Below are positions 10,338-19,963 of a DNA stretch of 64,000 nt, piece by piece. Source of the stretch: Acinetobacter defluvii (lineage in GTDB: Bacteria > Pseudomonadota > Gammaproteobacteria > Pseudomonadales > Moraxellaceae); NCBI RefSeq assembly GCF_001704615.3, contig NZ_CP029396.2, forward strand, positions 291,359-355,358, written 5' to 3'. Below the pieces are notes generated by a model, which was not told the DNA's origin, ran no database searches, and was given only the letters and a program-made list of their open reading frames with translations. A program made the translations under genes and the position numbers. Within the stretch, counting starts at the first letter, position 1; the number at the start of each line of letters is the position of its first letter.

Positions 10338-11013
10338 TTAACTCGGCATCCTATTGTGAAAATCAATAGCAAAATCTGATTCAGATCGTGGTTCGGTATT
10401 GTAGAATTTGAAGCCTAAACATTTAACTTCCTTATAACCATGCTCTTTAACTTCATTTAAGAACTCAACATAGTTTTGTGAATCATCTTGATCTGCATCA
10501 AAAACAATTTGGCTTTCATCATCCAAACTAATCAATACTTCCTCTTTCCAAGTATCCTTTTCAAGCAAATGACCACCTTTAGGCTCAATTAAGCATTGAT
10601 AGTACATTTCACTATTTTCAGCATCATTAATGATCAGCATGTAGTCAGGGCTGAATCTACGACCATCTTTAGGGCTAAACAACCAATAATCGAGTTCATT
10701 CCGTATCAGGTAAATCTCTGCACCCTTGTAGCGTGATTTAAGCTCGTCAATTTGAGTTGCAACAAACTTAACAAAGCGTTTTTCTTCACTTGTGCCATAG
10801 TTTTCACTGTAGGCGTACCAATCGGCAGTTTCAACATCAAACTGTAGATCGGGGTTGTCATGGCTTGACTGTGGTTTTGCACGTTCATCAGGTGCATGAT
10901 CACTCGTTTCACCATCTGAATCTTGGATAGGGAACGAAACCAAGTAGATGTTCTTTTCTTGCTGAAAGATAGAGGATAGTGATTTAGGTCTAAAAATATG
11001 ACTTCCTGTAATC
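10338..11013 (-). pseudogene. type III restriction endonuclease Res subunit, C-terminal fragment
   Basis: About 224 residues at the C-terminus of a type III restriction subunit. The nuclease signature is visible: FSPDYMLII followed about 20 residues later by CLIEPKG, the PD-x-ExK arrangement. An IS3-family insertion at 11014 separates it from the next upstream piece (12296-12640); joining the two across the IS gives a continuous frame (MPQI then TGSHIFRPK). The helicase part and the partner methyltransferase are absent, so the system is dead here. Confidence 0.82.
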
Positions 11014-11101
11014 AGAGGTGGATCAGGAAATTTGAACAACACCTATAAGTGATATTTTGCTCCCCAAATGATGTTATAAACATCAATATATGGAGTATTT
11101 T

Positions 11102-11407
11102 ATGGCACGTAGACCAAGAAGAAATCATTCAAATGATTTTAAAGCTAAGGTAGCACTTGCTGCGATTAAAGCAGAAAAAACACTTGCTGAATTGAGTGCT
11201 GAATTTGATGTTCATCAAAACCAAATTATCGACTGGAAAAATCAACTGATTTCAGCTTCCTCGCAAGCTTTCGATCAATCAAAAGCTCCAACAGAACCAC
11301 CCATCGATCTAAAAAAACTACATGCAAAAATCGGTGAGCAGGCATTAGAAATTGATTTTTTAGAAGGTGTGTTGAAGAAACTGGGCCGCTTCAACCACAA
11401 AAGTTAA
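11102..11407 (+). CDS. IS3-family transposase OrfA
   Basis: A 101-residue DNA-binding subunit with the usual OrfA helix-turn-helix (HSNDFKAKVALAAIKAEKTL then LSAEFDVHQNQIIDWKNQL) and a leucine-zipper-like C-terminus. The ATG at 11102 is preceded by GGAG. The gene ends within the start region of orfB, typical of IS3 elements that join the two products by -1 frameshifting. Confidence 0.9.
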   Translation: MARRPRRNHSNDFKAKVALAAIKAEKTLAELSAEFDVHQNQIIDWKNQLISASSQAFDQSKAPTEPPIDLKKLHAKIGEQALEIDFLEGVLKKLGRFNHKS

Positions 11408-12234
11408 TCGATGACTCACTTCAGATTTCAGTATCTAAGCAAGCTCAGCTGCTGAAAGTCTCCCGTGGTTGTTATTACTATCGCCCAAAACCTGTGAGTG
11501 CATCAGATCTGAAGCTGATGCGGTGTATGGATGAGTTACATATGCAATACCCTTTTGCAGGTAGCCGTATGATGCGTGATTTGTTGAATCGTCAAGGACA
11601 TCATATAGGACGACGTCATACACGTACTTTAATGAAGAAAATGGGCATTAATGCGTTATATTGCAAACCAAATTTAAGCCAGGCTAATCAAGCTCACCGC
11701 AAATATCCATATCTGCTCAAAGGATTGGCTATTCAGCGCAGTAATCAAGTGTGGTCTACGGATATAACGTATATCCCTATGGCAAAAGGCTTTGTTTATT
11801 TATGTGCTGTGATTGATTGGCATAGCCGCAAGGTACTTGCGCATAGAGTATCGATTAGTATGGAGGTTACATTTTGCATAGAAACATTAAATGAAGCTAT
11901 TGAAAAATATGGTCGACCTGAAATATTTAATACAGACCAAGGCAGTCAGTTTACCAGTGATGCATTTATTGATGTATTGAAATCAAATGGCATTCAAATC
12001 AGTATGGATGGTAAAGGTCGATGGGTTGATAATGTGATGGTTGAACGATTATGGCGGAGCGTTAAATATGAAGAGGTGTATCTCAAAGCCTACAGCAATG
12101 TTTTGGATGCGAAGAAGCAATTAAACGCATATTTTGAATTTTATAATTTGAAACGACCTCATTCGAGTCTGGACAAAATGACTCCAGATGAGTTTTACTA
12201 TGACCAGCTACCACAACAAAATAAGGTAGCTTAA
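11404..12234 (+). CDS. IS3-family transposase OrfB (DDE integrase domain)
   Basis: The frame runs from TTA at 11404, overlapping the orfA stop. There is no ATG where the related elements have one, so it is probably made as an OrfAB frameshift fusion. Motifs: an HTH_21-like segment (YPFAGSRMMRDLLNRQG), then the catalytic triad in STDITYIPM, NTDQGSQFTS and the glutamate of NVMVERLWRS. About 276 residues. If translated alone, the first usable ATG is at 11494, giving 246 residues. Confidence 0.88.
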   Translation, partial: LIDDSLQISVSKQAQLLKVSRGCYYYRPKPVSASDLKLMRCMDELHMQYPFAGSRMMRDLLNRQGHHIGRRHTRTLMKKMGINALYCKPNLSQANQAHRKYPYLLKGLAIQRSNQVWSTDITYIPMAKGFVYLCAVIDWHSRKVLAHRVSISMEVTFCIETLNEAIEKYGRPEIFNTDQGSQFTSDAFIDVLKSNGIQISMDGKGRWVDNVMVERLWRSVKYEEVYLKAYSNVLDAKKQLNAYFEFYNLKRPHSSLDKMTPDEFYYDQLPQQNKVA

Positions 12235-12295
12235 CTAGAGCAGAGTATCACTTATAAATAAGCTTTTAGTTGTTCAAACATGTGGGACCACCTCT

Positions 12296-12640
12296 ATCTG
12301 TGGCATGTGCCGATCTATGGCTTTACGCACTTCGGGTAAAATCACACCGACCAATAATTGCAGTTTTTCATGCGCTTCAAGTTGGTTAATGTCCTTACCT
12401 TCTGAATACGAATATTTAATTTCATATAAAGGTAGATACTTTTCGATCAATTCATCAATACTTTTTATCCCAACAATGTGATTTTTCAGATGATTAAATC
12501 GAAAGAAATTGTTTTCTGCTGACATTAATGCCTTGCGGATAATTAACGGGGAAAAGTATTCATCGGTTAAATGAATGGTTTTATACTGAATCCCTGCCTG
12601 AATATTATTTTGCTCTTTATCCGTTAAATTTCTTGTATAA
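12296..12640 (-). pseudogene. type III restriction endonuclease Res subunit, internal fragment
   Basis: About 115 residues (RNLTDKEQNNIQ to DRHMPQI) that continue directly into the C-terminal fragment at 10338-11013 once the IS3 insertion and its 3-bp duplication are removed. On its upstream side the gene is cut by the Tn21-family end at 12641. The apparent start codons upstream lie in the transposon IR and are not native. Confidence 0.75.
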
Positions 12641-12678
12641 GGGGGCGTCGCAGAATTCGGAAAAAAACGTACGCTAAG
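12641..12678 (+). repeat. Tn21/Tn1721-family 38-bp terminal inverted repeat (end of mer transposon 2)
   Basis: It begins GGGGGCGTCGCAGAATTCGG and ends CGTACGCTAAG, closely like the Tn1721/Tn501 terminal repeat. The GGGG outer end is at the left, so the transposon extends right over tnpR and the second mer region. No tnpA lies between this end and tnpR, so the element is not autonomous. Confidence 0.85.
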
Positions 12679-12940
12679 CAGAACGATCATCGGCCGAGAT
12701 TCCGGCCATTTTCGTTCGTTGAAGTGAAAGTGTCCGATTTAAAGAAGCAAAAGTGTCCAGAGCTTGCAGTCGTGAAGTAAAAGTGTCCAAGGCGGTCGGG
12801 TTTGAATCAAGGAGATTGGTTTGAGGGTGAAGCGCTTTTAGTCGGTTGACGTTCGACATGGTGGCTTGCCTTGTCCACCGCGGCGATGAAGGCCGCGCGG
12901 TCTTCCTGGGGTCTGAGGTGCAGTGGAACGGAAAACCGGG
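12679..12940. other. region replacing tnpA, with three AAAGTGTCC-type repeats
   Basis: These 262 bases lie where tnpA should be. Three copies of an AAAGTGTCC-like repeat (about 12727, 12750, 12782) resemble the multiple terminal repeats of IS21-family elements. A small minus-strand frame (12674-12859) spans them but looks unconvincing. Most likely a deletion scar left by an IS21-type element; I recognise no gene. Confidence 0.4.
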
Positions 12941-13507
12941 TTAAGCCGTTGGCGCCACTTTCAGGTATTGATACAGCGTCTCGCGACTGATGCCGAACTC
13001 GCGCGCAAGCGTGGCTTTCTGCTCGCCGGCACCGGCGCGGCGGCGTAGCTCGACAACCTGGTCGTCCACAAGCGCCATCTTACGGCCACGGTAAGTGCCG
13101 CGCTGCTTGGCCAGCGCGATCCCCTCTCTCTGCCGCTCGCGGATCAGCGCCCGCTCGAATTCAGCGAACGCTCCCATTACCGACAGCAGTAAGTTCGCCA
13201 TCGGCGAATCCTCGCCAGTGAAGCTGAGGCACTCCTTGACGAACTCAATGCGGATGCCGCGCTTGGTGAGCTGCTGCACCAGGCGGCGCAGGTCGTCTAG
13301 GTTGCGGGCAAGGCGATCCATGCTGTGCACCACCACAGTGTCACCCTCGCGCGCGAATGACAGCATGGCATCGAGCTGCGGCCGCAGGGTGTCCTTCCCC
13401 GAAGCCTTGTAGATGAACTGCTTATCCACCTGGACGTTGTCGAGTTGGCGTTCTGGGTTCTGGTCGAAACTGCTGACCCTGATATAGCCCATGCGTTGAC
13501 CGTGCAA
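12941..13507 (-). CDS. tnpR: TnpR resolvase of a Tn21/Tn501-type transposon
   Basis: A 188-residue serine recombinase that resolves transposition cointegrates at res. The active-site serine is in YIRVSSFDQN (residues 12-13); the catalytic segment VHSMDRLARNLDDLRR and the long E helix (MGAFAEFERALIRERQREG) are intact, and the C-terminal HTH ends SRETLYQYLK. Length matches Tn501/Tn21 TnpR. It is divergent from nothing and reads toward the transposon end; its partner tnpA has been lost. Confidence 0.93.
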   Translation of the reverse strand: MHGQRMGYIRVSSFDQNPERQLDNVQVDKQFIYKASGKDTLRPQLDAMLSFAREGDTVVVHSMDRLARNLDDLRRLVQQLTKRGIRIEFVKECLSFTGEDSPMANLLLSVMGAFAEFERALIRERQREGIALAKQRGTYRGRKMALVDDQVVELRRRAGAGEQKATLAREFGISRETLYQYLKVAPTA

Positions 13508-13515
13508 GATGAGTC

Positions 13516-13650
13516 TCCAAGAGGCGAAAGTGTCAGGGAAACTCTATGACCCTTCGCGGCATCTTTCAAGAAATCACGAAACGGACTCTATCCTGACTGA
13601 TCAATTCGGGGCATCCTGACATCAGGTTAGGGTATGCCTCAATCTGACGC
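13516..13650. promoter_or_regulatory. probable res site of the Tn21-type transposon
   Basis: The non-coding segment just upstream of tnpR, with dyad pieces such as TCTATGACCC and GCATCCTGACATCAGGTTAGG, in the position of res in Tn21-family elements. The segment TGCCTCAATCTGACG also occurs at about 5290, where mer transposon 1 is truncated. Exact subsites cannot be assigned by eye. Confidence 0.5.
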
Positions 13651-13704
13651 CTATCGGCCGATATATCACGGCCGCTCCTGGCCCGTGTCGGATTTACGGC
13701 CGGA

Positions 13705-15051
13705 CTACAACATATATCCAATGTCCGACGCACCGGTGGGATAGGCGAACATCGTCGTCTTGAGCTGTTCCGCCGTGAGGCCATGGCGTATTGCGAGAGC
13801 AAAGATGTTGATCACCTCATCCACATGCGGGCCCAGTAGATGTGCGCCGAGCACCCGGTCAGTTTCCTCGTCGATGAGCACCTTGAATCCATAAGCAGGC
13901 TCTGCGGCCTGACGCGCCGTGAACCAGTCGGATGCCTTTTCGCTCTGCATGCGGAACTTGTAGCCTTGCCGGCGCGCCTCAGCTTCGCCTAGTCCCACGG
14001 CGGCAAGGGGCGGGATCGTGAAGACCACGCTCGGCACCCCAGTGTAGTTCGGCTCTTGGTGGTTCCCGTTCAGCAGATTCGACGCAACCACCTTGCCATC
14101 GTGGCTCGACACCGGCGTCAGGGGTGGGCCCACTTGCGCGGCGTCGCCGGCCGCATACACCGCCGGATTAGAGACACTCTGCAGGAACTCGTTGAGCTTG
14201 ATCCGGCCCCGCTCGTGCGCCACCCCGGCGGCGTCCAGGTCGAGCGCGTCGAGCGCGGGCACGCGGCCGGCGCCATGCACAACGAGGTCTGCCTGGAACG
14301 TCTCCAAGTTCCCATGTGCAGCGGCACGGACGGTGAAGCTGCCACCGTCCCGGTCTATGGTCTCGACGGCGGTCCCGGTGCGCACGTCAATGCCGAGATC
14401 GCGAGACTTCTCCACCAGCCACCCGACAAGGTCTGGGTCAAATGGCCCGAGCACGCGCGAAGCCTGCTCGAGTACGGTGACTTCGGCGCCTGCGCGCCGT
14501 GCGGTATGCGCAAACTCGAAGGCGATAAAGCCACCGCCGACGAGAATGATCCGGCGCGGCAGGGTCTCCAATTCAAGAAATTCCTCGTGGGTGATCAGGT
14601 GCTCCTCGCCCGCGATGCCGAGCTTCATCGGCTCCGCTCCCGAGGCGATCAGGATGTACTCGGCCTCCAGCGGCTCGCCTTCGACATCAAGCGTTTGGCG
14701 GCCGGTGAAGCGGGCAAGCCCATGATAGGTATCTATATCCTTGTCGGCGTAACGCTGCCGGTGCTTTTCTGGAATGGGATCGGTAAAAGTCCGCTTGAAG
14801 GCGATCAGGGCCGGCCAGTCGATACGGGTCTCGCCGGCAATGCCTTTGCCATGCATGCGACGGGCGTGGTCCGCCGCGGTGGCGCCGCCTACGAGCATTT
14901 TTTTGGGATCGCACCCGCGCAGTGCGCACGTGCCACCAAAGGGGCGGAAATCAATCACCGCAACACTCCATCCGGCAGCCCGCACACGCATCGCGGCGAC
15001 CATCGCTGCCGTCCCGGTGCCAATAATCACAAGGTTGTATCGTTTCATCAT
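13705..15051 (-). CDS. FAD-dependent pyridine nucleotide-disulfide oxidoreductase
   Basis: A 448-residue flavoprotein of the glutathione reductase / MerA class: FAD site VIIGTGTAAMVAA, redox pair Cys42/Cys47 in GGTCALRGCDPKK, NAD(P) site IILVGGGFIAFEFA, second FAD motif VYAAGDAAQ. It lacks the N-terminal HMA domain and the C-terminal CC pair of MerA, so it is not a normal mercuric reductase. The residue that is His in HPT of glutathione reductase is Tyr here (AYPTGASD). The start follows AGGAGAG. It lies between merE and res in transposon 2. A thiol-redox or auxiliary mercury role is inference. Confidence 0.85.
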   Translation of the reverse strand: MMKRYNLVIIGTGTAAMVAAMRVRAAGWSVAVIDFRPFGGTCALRGCDPKKMLVGGATAADHARRMHGKGIAGETRIDWPALIAFKRTFTDPIPEKHRQRYADKDIDTYHGLARFTGRQTLDVEGEPLEAEYILIASGAEPMKLGIAGEEHLITHEEFLELETLPRRIILVGGGFIAFEFAHTARRAGAEVTVLEQASRVLGPFDPDLVGWLVEKSRDLGIDVRTGTAVETIDRDGGSFTVRAAAHGNLETFQADLVVHGAGRVPALDALDLDAAGVAHERGRIKLNEFLQSVSNPAVYAAGDAAQVGPPLTPVSSHDGKVVASNLLNGNHQEPNYTGVPSVVFTIPPLAAVGLGEAEARRQGYKFRMQSEKASDWFTARQAAEPAYGFKVLIDEETDRVLGAHLLGPHVDEVINIFALAIRHGLTAEQLKTTMFAYPTGASDIGYML

Positions 15052-15256
15052 TCACTCTCCTAATTCGATAAAATAGGTGCGTTCCGCGGAACGCCAGGAT
15101 GCGAAGCACACGACCACTCGGACTTTCTAAAGCGTGCAAAGTTGCCGCCACCGACTGGTCCATCGAAGGCAGCACTGCTGCAATACCTGGCTTGGAGCGC
15201 TCAACCTGGCTCTGTAACCGTTGCAAGGCAGTCACTTCGGTCCTGCCCGGCGATGA

Positions 15257-15493
15257 TCAGGCACTTCGCCTGAAAGCGCGGATCCCTCGTGCCAAGGACA
15301 GGATGAACAGCCCCGTCAGGGCGACTGCCGCGATGACCCGATGCTTTCCGAGGAGCCAGCTGCCCCCTGTGCCGGGGAGTACAACGGCGAGCACCGGCAG
15401 GTGGCAGGGACATGTGAGCACCGCAAGCGCGCCCCAAAGGTAGCCGCTGAGCGGCTTGGGTGTGTCGGGGGGAATGCGCTCCTGACTATTCAT
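15257..15493 (-). CDS. merE: MerE mercury transport protein, second copy
   Basis: 78 residues with the same architecture as the first Mer[20 protein letters not shown] and two transmembrane segments. The C-terminal half is divergent ([19 protein letters not shown]). It overlaps the stop of the merD fragment by 4 bases. Its own operon promoter and upstream mer genes have been lost, so expression on this strand is doubtful. Confidence 0.88.
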   Translation of the reverse strand: MNSQERIPPDTPKPLSGYLWGALAVLTCPCHLPVLAVVLPGTGGSWLLGKHRVIAAVALTGLFILSLARGIRAFRRSA

Positions 15494-15758
15494 ACAGGAA
15501 GCGCCGACGCGCCATGCGCCAATTCAGTCAACTGGGCTTCCAGGTTCGCCAGCGCTTGGCGGCGGCGCTCGACGAGCTGGCGCAGCACGGCAAGCTGCGC
15601 GGCCGCTTCCTCGGAGTCCGCAGCATCCAGCGCCCGGCACAGCTGCGCCAACGCATCCAGGCCGATACCCGCCTCGAAGGCCGCCCGTACGAAGCACAGC
15701 CGTTGCAAGGCAGCATCGTCGAACAGGCCGTAGCCGCCAGGGGTGCACGCCACGGGCC
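15490..15758 (-). pseudogene. merD: merD, 5'-truncated
   Basis: About 87 residues corresponding to MerD from [11 protein letters not shown] onward, including the coiled C-terminal region. The DNA-binding N-terminus (about 33 residues) is missing. The homology breaks near 15758, and the next recognisable element on the other strand is the promoter of mer operon 2. This is the recombination joint between two mer lineages. Confidence 0.85.
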
Positions 15759-15790
15759 AGGCGGAACCCGCCGCTGTTTTTCCAAAGTCC

Positions 15791-15821
15791 TTGACTCCGT
15801 ACTTAGCTCCGGACGTACGAT
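15791..15821 (+). promoter_or_regulatory. merT promoter with MerR-type operator, operon 2
   Basis: -35 TTGACT (15791-15796), 19-base spacer, -10 TACGAT (15816-15821). The spacer keeps a degenerate dyad, ACTCCGTAC...GGACGTA. The spacing is diagnostic of MerR control, but no merR lies beside it: the divergent position is occupied by the merD fragment. Confidence 0.8.
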
Positions 15822-15854
15822 CATGTTTTCGATGGATCTTGCAAAGGAGAATTT

Positions 15855-16205
15855 ATGTCTGAGCCGCAAAAAGGCCGCGGCGCCCTGTTTGCTGGTGGGC
15901 TGGCCGCCATTCTTGCGTCGGCCTGCTGCCTGGGGCCGTTGGTGTTGGTCATGTTGGGATTCAGCGGCGCTTGGATGAGTAACTTGGCGGCATTGGATCC
16001 TTACCGCCCCATCTTTCTCGGTGCGGCATTGATAGCAATGTTCTTTGCCTACCGCCGCATCTTCCGGACTACGCAAGCATGCGAGCCTGGCGATGTATGC
16101 GCTGCCCCACAAGCCAAGACGTCGTACAAAGTCATCTTTTGGATTGTGGCTGCGCTAGTTGTCGTTGCACTAACGTTCCCGTATGTAATGCCCCTGTTCT
16201 ACTAA
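15855..16205 (+). CDS. merT: MerT mercuric transport protein, second copy
   Basis: 116 residues with three transmembrane segments, the pair in ASACCLGP in helix 1 and a second cysteine pair in QACEPGDVC. The start ATG follows AAAGGAG. About four fifths identical by eye to the 9294-9644 MerT, with differences spread along the protein, so it is a diverged paralogue rather than a recent duplicate. Confidence 0.95.
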   Translation: MSEPQKGRGALFAGGLAAILASACCLGPLVLVMLGFSGAWMSNLAALDPYRPIFLGAALIAMFFAYRRIFRTTQACEPGDVCAAPQAKTSYKVIFWIVAALVVVALTFPYVMPLFY

Positions 16206-16218
16206 TTGAGGAAAAATC

Positions 16219-16497
16219 ATGAAAAAACTGCTTACCGCTCTTGCCCTTGCCGCTACCTTCGCTGTCCCTGCCTGGGCCGCCACGCAGACGGTCACGTTGT
16301 CCGTTCCCGGAATGTCCTGCGCGACTTGCCCTATCACCGTGAAGAAGGCGCTGAGCAAGGTAGAGGGCGTTAGCAAGATCGAGGTCGACTACGCAACCAA
16401 GCTGGCTGTTGTGACGTTCGACGATGCGAAAACCAGCGTCCAGGCATTGAACAAGGCGACGACGGACGTGGGCTACCCTTCTGAACTGAAGAAATAA
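16219..16497 (+). CDS. merP: MerP periplasmic mercury-binding protein, second copy
   Basis: 92 residues: signal peptide (MKKLLTALALAATFAVPAWA) and an HMA domain with GMSCATC. It lies 13 bases after merT. The 186 bases between it and merA hold no recognisable merC, merF or other gene. Confidence 0.94.
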   Translation: MKKLLTALALAATFAVPAWAATQTVTLSVPGMSCATCPITVKKALSKVEGVSKIEVDYATKLAVVTFDDAKTSVQALNKATTDVGYPSELKK

Positions 16498-16623
16498 GGC
16501 ATCAAATGACGGCGGCGTCGCCAGAGCCAGATAGAGATGTTGTTCTGGCGATTCTACTGTCAGTCATTCCGTGCACAACCTGTAAATGACGTACGGAGCC
16601 TGTTCGCTGATGCGAAAAACTGA

Positions 16624-18393
<1,770 letters not shown>

Positions 18394-18428
18394 ACCAAGG
18401 ACACGAAAAGAGCGACAGAGGAGTTTTT

Positions 18429-19082
18429 ATGTTTTGCGATATTAGACTAACAGCACGTTGCACCCGTGCATGCTTAACCATTCTGTTGGCGGGTACTGCA
18501 GCGTTTGGCTTGTCAAACAATGCGCTGGCGGCCTACGACTTTTCTAAGCTGGGAGCAGCGATCGAAACATTGGCGCCGGAGACCGTCGACGGCTGGGAAA
18601 AGAAAGCGAGGGCGGGCGATGCCATGGCGCAGAACATCATGGGTCTTGCCTACAAATGCGGTATGGGCGTAAAACAAGACCATGCTGCATCGATCCAGTG
18701 GTTTCGCAGGGCGGCCGAGCAGGGTGAAGCTGATGCGCAGTTCAACCTGGGGCGCCTCTACGCAAGCGAAGTCGACGGTATGTATAAGAAAGGGCGTGCG
18801 GCTCCTGCCGACGATGCACAGGCGTTCAAGTGGTACCGCCTCTCTGCCGAGCAGGGACACACGCAGGCTCAAGTCAGGCTGGCTCAACTGTTTGCGAAGG
18901 GGCTCGGTGAGGTCGCGCGCGACCAGGTTCAGGCCTACAAGTGGATGAGTCTGGCAGCAGCGTCAGGAGAACCAACGGCAGCAAAAGTCATTGCCGACTA
19001 TGCGGCTCAAATGAAGCCCGAACAGGTGCAGCAAGCGCAATTGCTGGTCCAGGAATGGAAACGCCGGCAAAGCGCACGCTGA
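18429..19082 (+). CDS. merG: MerG-like periplasmic Sel1-repeat protein
   Basis: 217 residues (654 bp) starting at ATG 18429 after GAGG. A signal peptide of about 35 residues ends near NNALA; three to four Sel1/TPR-like repeats follow (AMAQNIMGLAYKCGMGV, ADAQFNLGRLYASEV, TQAQVRLAQLFAKGL). Its position between merA and merB, the exported nature and the 654-bp length match merG of the broad-spectrum mer operon of Pseudomonas K-62, where the product lowers phenylmercury uptake. I have not compared sequences directly; the identification rests on context, length and signal peptide. Confidence 0.75.
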   Translation: MFCDIRLTARCTRACLTILLAGTAAFGLSNNALAAYDFSKLGAAIETLAPETVDGWEKKARAGDAMAQNIMGLAYKCGMGVKQDHAASIQWFRRAAEQGEADAQFNLGRLYASEVDGMYKKGRAAPADDAQAFKWYRLSAEQGHTQAQVRLAQLFAKGLGEVARDQVQAYKWMSLAAASGEPTAAKVIADYAAQMKPEQVQQAQLLVQEWKRRQSAR

Positions 19083-19165
19083 CGTGATCTTTGAAAAGCG
19101 CGGCATGTAATCGCCAAGGGTGGGTTTATGCCGCGTAACCGCTGCTTGGATGTTGGAGGTGGAAA

Positions 19166-19804
19166 TTGGACAAGACTATATATTCCAAAAAGATTGCCGA
19201 GAGCCTCTCATCTGGCAATCATCCAGAAGAGTTCGCAACCCTCTTCGTCACCCTGCTTCGTCAGCTTGTGATGGGAAGGCCTGTGTCACGCGAAGCGCTC
19301 GGCACCGCACTCGGATGGTCTGGGCAGAGGGTTGCAACTGTACTTGAGCCGGCGCCCGGTACCGAATATGACGAGCAGGGCAATATCATTGGACTGGGCC
19401 TGACGCTACGCGAAACCCCTCACGTTTTTGAAGTGGATGGCCGCCGTTTATACACCTGGTGTGCGCTCGACACCTTGATGTTTCCCGCTTTGATTGGCAA
19501 AACAGCCCGTGTCACGTCGCGCTGTGCTGCCACCGGCAGGCCGATTACGCTCACAGTTGCGCCAGAAGCAGTGCTTCAGGTTGAACCGGCGGAAACAATG
19601 GTGTCTCTGCTAACGCCGGATGCTTCACCCGACATTCGCTGTTCCTTTTGCTGTCATGTGCATTTTTTTGCATCGCCTTCTGTTGCAAATGCATGGGCTT
19701 CGACGCACCCGGGGATAGAGCTCGTGCCTGTCGAGAATGCATTCGGTCTCGGACATCTGATCGCGCATAAGCTGTTAGAAGACAGCGAGCGAAACACGGC
19801 ATGA
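19166..19804 (+). CDS. merB: MerB organomercurial lyase, second copy
   Basis: 212 residues from a TTG start at 19166, preceded by GGAGGT at 19154. The catalytic set is present: LYTWCALD and [11 protein letters not shown]. It differs clearly from the first MerB, especially in the N-terminal 40 residues and C-terminus, so the two may differ in substrate range. The stop overlaps the ATG of the merD remnant. Confidence 0.95.
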   Translation: MDKTIYSKKIAESLSSGNHPEEFATLFVTLLRQLVMGRPVSREALGTALGWSGQRVATVLEPAPGTEYDEQGNIIGLGLTLRETPHVFEVDGRRLYTWCALDTLMFPALIGKTARVTSRCAATGRPITLTVAPEAVLQVEPAETMVSLLTPDASPDIRCSFCCHVHFFASPSVANAWASTHPGIELVPVENAFGLGHLIAHKLLEDSERNTA

Positions 19805-19963
19805 ATGCCTACTCGATTTCGAAGCTTGCTGAAGATGCAGGCGTAAGCGTGCATGTTGTGCGCGACTACTTGATGCGCGGGTTGTTGCATCCCGCCTGGC
19901 GAACCGAAGGTGGCTACAACGTTTTCGATGCCAAAACACTGGAACGGTTGCGTTTCCTGCGCG
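19801..19963 (+). pseudogene. merD: merD, 3'-truncated by IS6 element
   Basis: The first 54 codons of MerD ([20 protein letters not shown] and on to LERLRFLRG), overlapping the merB stop by 4 bases. The right IS6 copy begins at 19964 and removes the rest. The DNA-binding domain is present without the C-terminal regulatory helices. Confidence 0.9.

Larger units (their letters stand above)
11014..12295 (+). mobile_element. IS3-family element inserted in the restriction gene
   Basis: A 1282-bp element with ends AGAGGTGG...CCACCTCT, further matching internal ends (TTTGAACAAC, TATAAGTGAT), and a 3-bp target duplication ATC at 11011-11013 and 12296-12298. It encodes OrfA and OrfB. Related in sequence to, but distinct from, the copies at 43709 and 49443. 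Confidence 0.88.

Noticed and set aside
14056..15063. 335-codon plus-strand frame over the flavoprotein
   Set aside because: It is antisense to a complete disulfide oxidoreductase with intact cofactor motifs; composition is arginine/histidine-rich noise.
14951..15235. 94-codon minus-strand frame between merE and the flavoprotein
   Set aside because: It overlaps the flavoprotein start by 100 bases, lacks recognised motifs and has a poor start context. The 200-base gap does hold a CGTTCCGCGGAACG palindrome.
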